DNA of 64,000 bases from Montifringilla adamsi (taxonomy: Eukaryota > Chordata > Aves > Passeriformes > Passeridae): positions 13,951,860-14,015,859 of the forward strand of contig JAGGNK010006448.1 of assembly GCA_017590115.1 (NCBI GenBank), in the 5' to 3' direction. Of this stretch, positions 61,115 through 64,000 are shown piece after piece (position 1 is the stretch's first letter; every line of letters starts with the position of its first letter). The notes below the pieces were generated by a model, which had not been told where the DNA came from, ran no database searches, and saw only the letters and a list, made by a program, of their open reading frames with translations. The position numbers and the translations under genes are program-made.

Positions 61115-61774
61115 CTGTGGGAAGAAAAACAAATGTTAAATGGTATCTCTAAAGTGCAGGATTTGTTATGTTAACTTAAAAATACGTCGTGGTAAGCTTT
61201 ATATATGATTTAAGATTCTGCTTTATGTAGAATCAGGAGTTCTGTCTTTGTCTGGAAGACCTCCAGTGAACTTATTTCACTTCCCATGCATGCCTCAGTT
61301 TACCCATCTGTGCAACAGAGATAGCATATTTTTAAAGTAGAAAGAAAGCCACACAGGCATAAAAGTACTATTTAAAATACAGGCATAATTATTGTTATTA
61401 TGCTTTTTCTGATAGGATGGCCTTATAAAGATTAAGAAAGTCTATGCAAAAATAGCATTAATGAGATAACAGTTGTTCTGTTTTAACTGAATGCAGCAAG
61501 CTCCCTCTTATTTAACATAACTAATATTTGATGCTTAAAGTGCTGCTACCAACATATTGTAATATCCAGCATTCCCTATAGTCCAGGAAAATACTACCAC
61601 AGCGAAATACTATTCTGATGTACAAATTTCTGGACAAAGAATAGTAATTCCTACTGCCATCCTCAGCATTCATTCCAAAACTGCATTTTTTTTTCAGAAG
61701 TCACATTCAGTAACAACAGTTGTCCTAAGCTCTGTATAGGTTAATCTAACCATAAACGTCTGTAGTCCAGTAGC

Positions 61775-61828
61775 TAAATAAATAAATATATATATGTAGC
61801 TAAATAAATAAATAAATAAATAAATATT
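61775..61828 (+). repeat. (AAAT)n microsatellite, interrupted
   Basis: Two blocks of AAAT units, each preceded by TAGCT, separated by a short TATATATATG stretch. This suggests a local tandem duplication followed by expansion of the second block. Confidence 0.9.
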
Positions 61829-62153
61829 TACACATATATAGTAATAACACAAGTAACTAACGAAATAAACAGTATGAATGTACATTGAGATAGAGATTAC
61901 CAAAATTCTTTGAAAAAACCCAGCAAGTTAATAATCAAATAAATATACATTTAAAATATCACAAGAAAATAGGATTCTTTGTGAATGTGATTTTCCGTCT
62001 GTGGACCCATCTGCTGAAGCCTGTAGAAGAAATAAGACATAAAAGAAGGAGGTAGATGTGGGAAAGGGGGAAGTAGCTTGCTAAGATTTCAGAGCTCAAA
62101 GTTCTCAGCTCTGAATATTCTTTATATTTCTTTTAGTTATCTTTCCCAAAAAG

Positions 62154-62199
<46 letters not shown>
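62154..62199 (+). repeat. Poly(A) tract of 46
   Basis: An uninterrupted run of A preceded by AAAAAG. On the FGF14 sense strand it is poly(T). It may be the tail of a retroposed fragment or a mononucleotide repeat. Its length is prone to sequencing error. Confidence 0.9.
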
Positions 62200-62205
<6 letters not shown>

Positions 62206-62610
62206 AACTTCACGTCTTTTCATTTCTCCATTCACAGTATTTTTTTCCATTTCTTTTTGTTCCTGGCCCCATGCAGTACTGAGTTAACACTCAGCAGGCA
62301 ATGTATTTTCAGGGTCTCTATGCCATCCCCAGCTGCCTACATATTGTAAGGATTTCACAGCTGTTTCTGCCACAGATTTACTTTCTGGAAATCAAAGTCC
62401 TTTAAGACACAGTTCCCCATACCAAAAAGCACAGATTAAAGACTTTTCTGAACGTGCACTGAATGTCACTTGGTGCACAATCTAGTTCTCCTAATGTGGT
62501 GGGGTACTTGGTATTTGTACTGCCATGGATTAAGTTACCACCTGTAAGCAAAGCTGTCTTGATGAAAACCAGGCATACTATTAGCATTTCCAATCTTTGA
62601 GCTTCACATT

Positions 62611-62636
62611 AAAAAAAAAAAAAAAAAAAAAAAAAA
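62611..62636 (+). repeat. Poly(A) tract of 26
   Basis: An uninterrupted A run about 410 bases after the longer A tract, in the same orientation. Confidence 0.9.
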
Positions 62637-63691
62637 GTATGTATTTTATGCTGCAAGAAACTAGAAGCAGGGGACAGCTTGGAAATAATTCGTGAGCCTG
62701 CCCTAGAACAGGTTGCTTTGGCTGTGTCAGCTAGTACACTTAGTGTCTACAGGTCAGACTCTTACAGGATGCAAAAAAAATTTCTGAATTGTGCAATGGG
62801 CATCTTTTTGCGCTACCACATCTTTGCCCCCCATGTGTACAACTGCATACCAACTGCATATATAGGGATATGTATACATATACATGCAAAAATACAAAGA
62901 GTCTGTACTAGAGGCACTGAATACTAAAGACAGGAAAACACCTTAACTGCACCGTCTCCTTTGCCATTTTGGGCTTTTTCTCTCTCTGTTCAAAACTTTA
63001 AGACATCTGTTGTTTGTGTTACTCTCCTTTCTCCTCCACTGATTTCAAGTCACAGTAGGGCTCAAGGATACTCAAAACCAGAAGGCAGGGAGGCTTGCTA
63101 GAGGGAATGCCTGTTAAAGCCTAGCACAAGCATTTACAGGCGAGTCATGTTCCTTGGCTGTTGAAACAGCAGATGCTAATCAGGAAATGCCTACACAGCT
63201 CTCCTTATTGCCTACTTCACTGAAAATGCTACCCCCTGTGTTCCCCATGAAGTTTTACTTCCTTGTAAAGCTCAATTACCATAAACACTACTTCTTAGCC
63301 AATACTGACATTTTTTGTGCTATAAACAAAAGCTGTTTGTCATTCTATGTTCCTCCGTACTAGAGCTGCTTGGCTGCCTCTAAACACTACTTGTATGTTT
63401 TCCCTAACAATATCCATTATAGTACTTAAACAAGGTTCCTTCAATTCATATCCCTTCCCTGAATCAAACCAGTCTCTTTCCTCTCTCATTTCTTTGGCAT
63501 TGCAGTAGTGTTTCTGACAGTCACAGTATATGAAGTGGTAGGGATTTACTTTACCAAGTAAAAAAATAATTATGTATAGATTATAGCAATGCAATTACTT
63601 GCCTTACTTGGCTATTCCTGGTTGCAGACTAATAGGCTGGACAAACTGGCATCATTACTACTATGTAGTTACAAAAAACATAATAATACTC

Positions 63692-63835
63692 TGTGGGGGG
63701 GTTTTGCATTTGGTTTTTTTTGTTTGTTTGTTTGTTTTGGGGTTTTTTTTTGTTTTTTGTGTGGTTTTTTGTTGTTGTTGTTGTTGTTGTTGTTTTTGTT
63801 GGTGGTGGTGGTGTTTTTTGTTTTTCTTTTTTTTG
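63692..63835 (+). repeat. T/G-rich simple repeat with (GTT)n and (GGT)n
   Basis: About 140 bases made mostly of T and G: a G7 run, (GTTT)n at about 63720-63738, (GTT)n at about 63769-63792 and (GGT)n at about 63800-63811. Overlapping frames rich in Phe, Val and Cys, or Lys and Asn on the other strand, are artefacts of this composition. Confidence 0.9.
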
Positions 63836-64000
63836 TAGAAAGAAGTGTCAAACCCAAATACTGTATTCTGCCTAAAACTACTGCAGCTGTCCTACTCCAG
63901 ATAGGAGTAGGTAGGACAACAGCTTTGGACAGAGTTTGCATTCATCCAGTATGTTAGTAGGCTATTCTGCCTGGGTTAAACTCTCAGTCAAAAAGCCTCT

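Larger units (their letters stand above)
51590..64000 (-). other. FGF14: FGF14 transcription unit, 3' part
   Basis: Inferred extent of FGF14 on the - strand: intron sequence at the right edge, coding exons at 60916-61114 and 58242-58378, then a long 3' UTR ending near tandem AATAAA signals at 51609-51620. Exons 1-3 lie beyond the window. FGF14 neighbours ITGBL1 in human 13q33, in the same convergent arrangement as far as I recall. Confidence 0.75.
61115..64000 (-). other. FGF14: Part of the FGF14 intron before exon 4
   Basis: Contains no further FGF14 exon that I could find: the preceding exon, ending in a YLYPS-type sequence, is absent. It holds simple repeats: (AAAT)n at 61775-61828, A46 at 62154-62199, A26 at 62611-62636, and a T/G-rich stretch at 63692-63835. 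Confidence 0.8.

Noticed and set aside
63589..63957. Frames rich in Phe/Val/Cys that look like membrane segments
   Set aside because: They derive from T/G-rich simple sequence.

Overview
The window is AT-rich, intron-dominated vertebrate DNA, almost certainly from a bird. The repeats are mostly fragments of the CR1 LINE with its typical 3' end (a 'TGATTCTGTGA'-like tail), plus one element that resembles an avian endogenous-retrovirus-type repeat. I could not settle the species; galliform and passerine both remain possible. There is no bacterial gene organisation, CRISPR array, tRNA or rRNA that I could support.

Two protein-coding genes are present, arranged tail to tail. On the + strand lie the last four coding exons of ITGBL1 (integrin beta-like 1, a secreted protein of tandem integrin-type EGF repeats): 33747-33863, 43886-44032, 48784-48897 and 50385-50476. 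All three internal junctions are phase 1 and each splits a glycine codon. The joined reading frame gives the C-terminal 155 residues and ends in GREYP-stop. The first 33.7 kb is read as an upstream ITGBL1 intron. On the - strand lie the last two coding exons of FGF14 (intracellular fibroblast growth factor homologous factor): exon 4 at 60916-61114 (199 nt) and terminal exon 5 at 58242-58378, ending in NKSKTT-stop. The rest of FGF14 lies to the right of the window. The ITGBL1-FGF14 pairing is also seen on human chromosome 13q33, which supports both calls.

Layout: 1-33746 is intron or upstream ITGBL1 sequence, with a diverged repeat pair (7988-8135 and 11392-11535), an ERV-like repeat with a very long polypurine expansion (10012-10932), and a cluster of CR1 fragments (15.8-23.3 kb). 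33747-50476 holds the ITGBL1 exons and introns, with a CR1 copy at 35608-36160 and a 13-bp intronic hairpin at 44336-44375. 50477 to about 51265 is the probable ITGBL1 3' UTR. About 51600-58241 is the probable FGF14 3' UTR on the - strand. 58379-60915 is the last FGF14 intron, and 61115-64000 is part of the preceding intron.

The two proteins are not known to work together. ITGBL1 acts outside the cell on integrin and TGF-beta signalling, while FGF14 acts inside neurons on voltage-gated sodium channels. I found no novel biological system. The points most worth a second look are the polypurine expansion, the closely apposed convergent 3' ends, the intronic hairpin and the local repeat pair.
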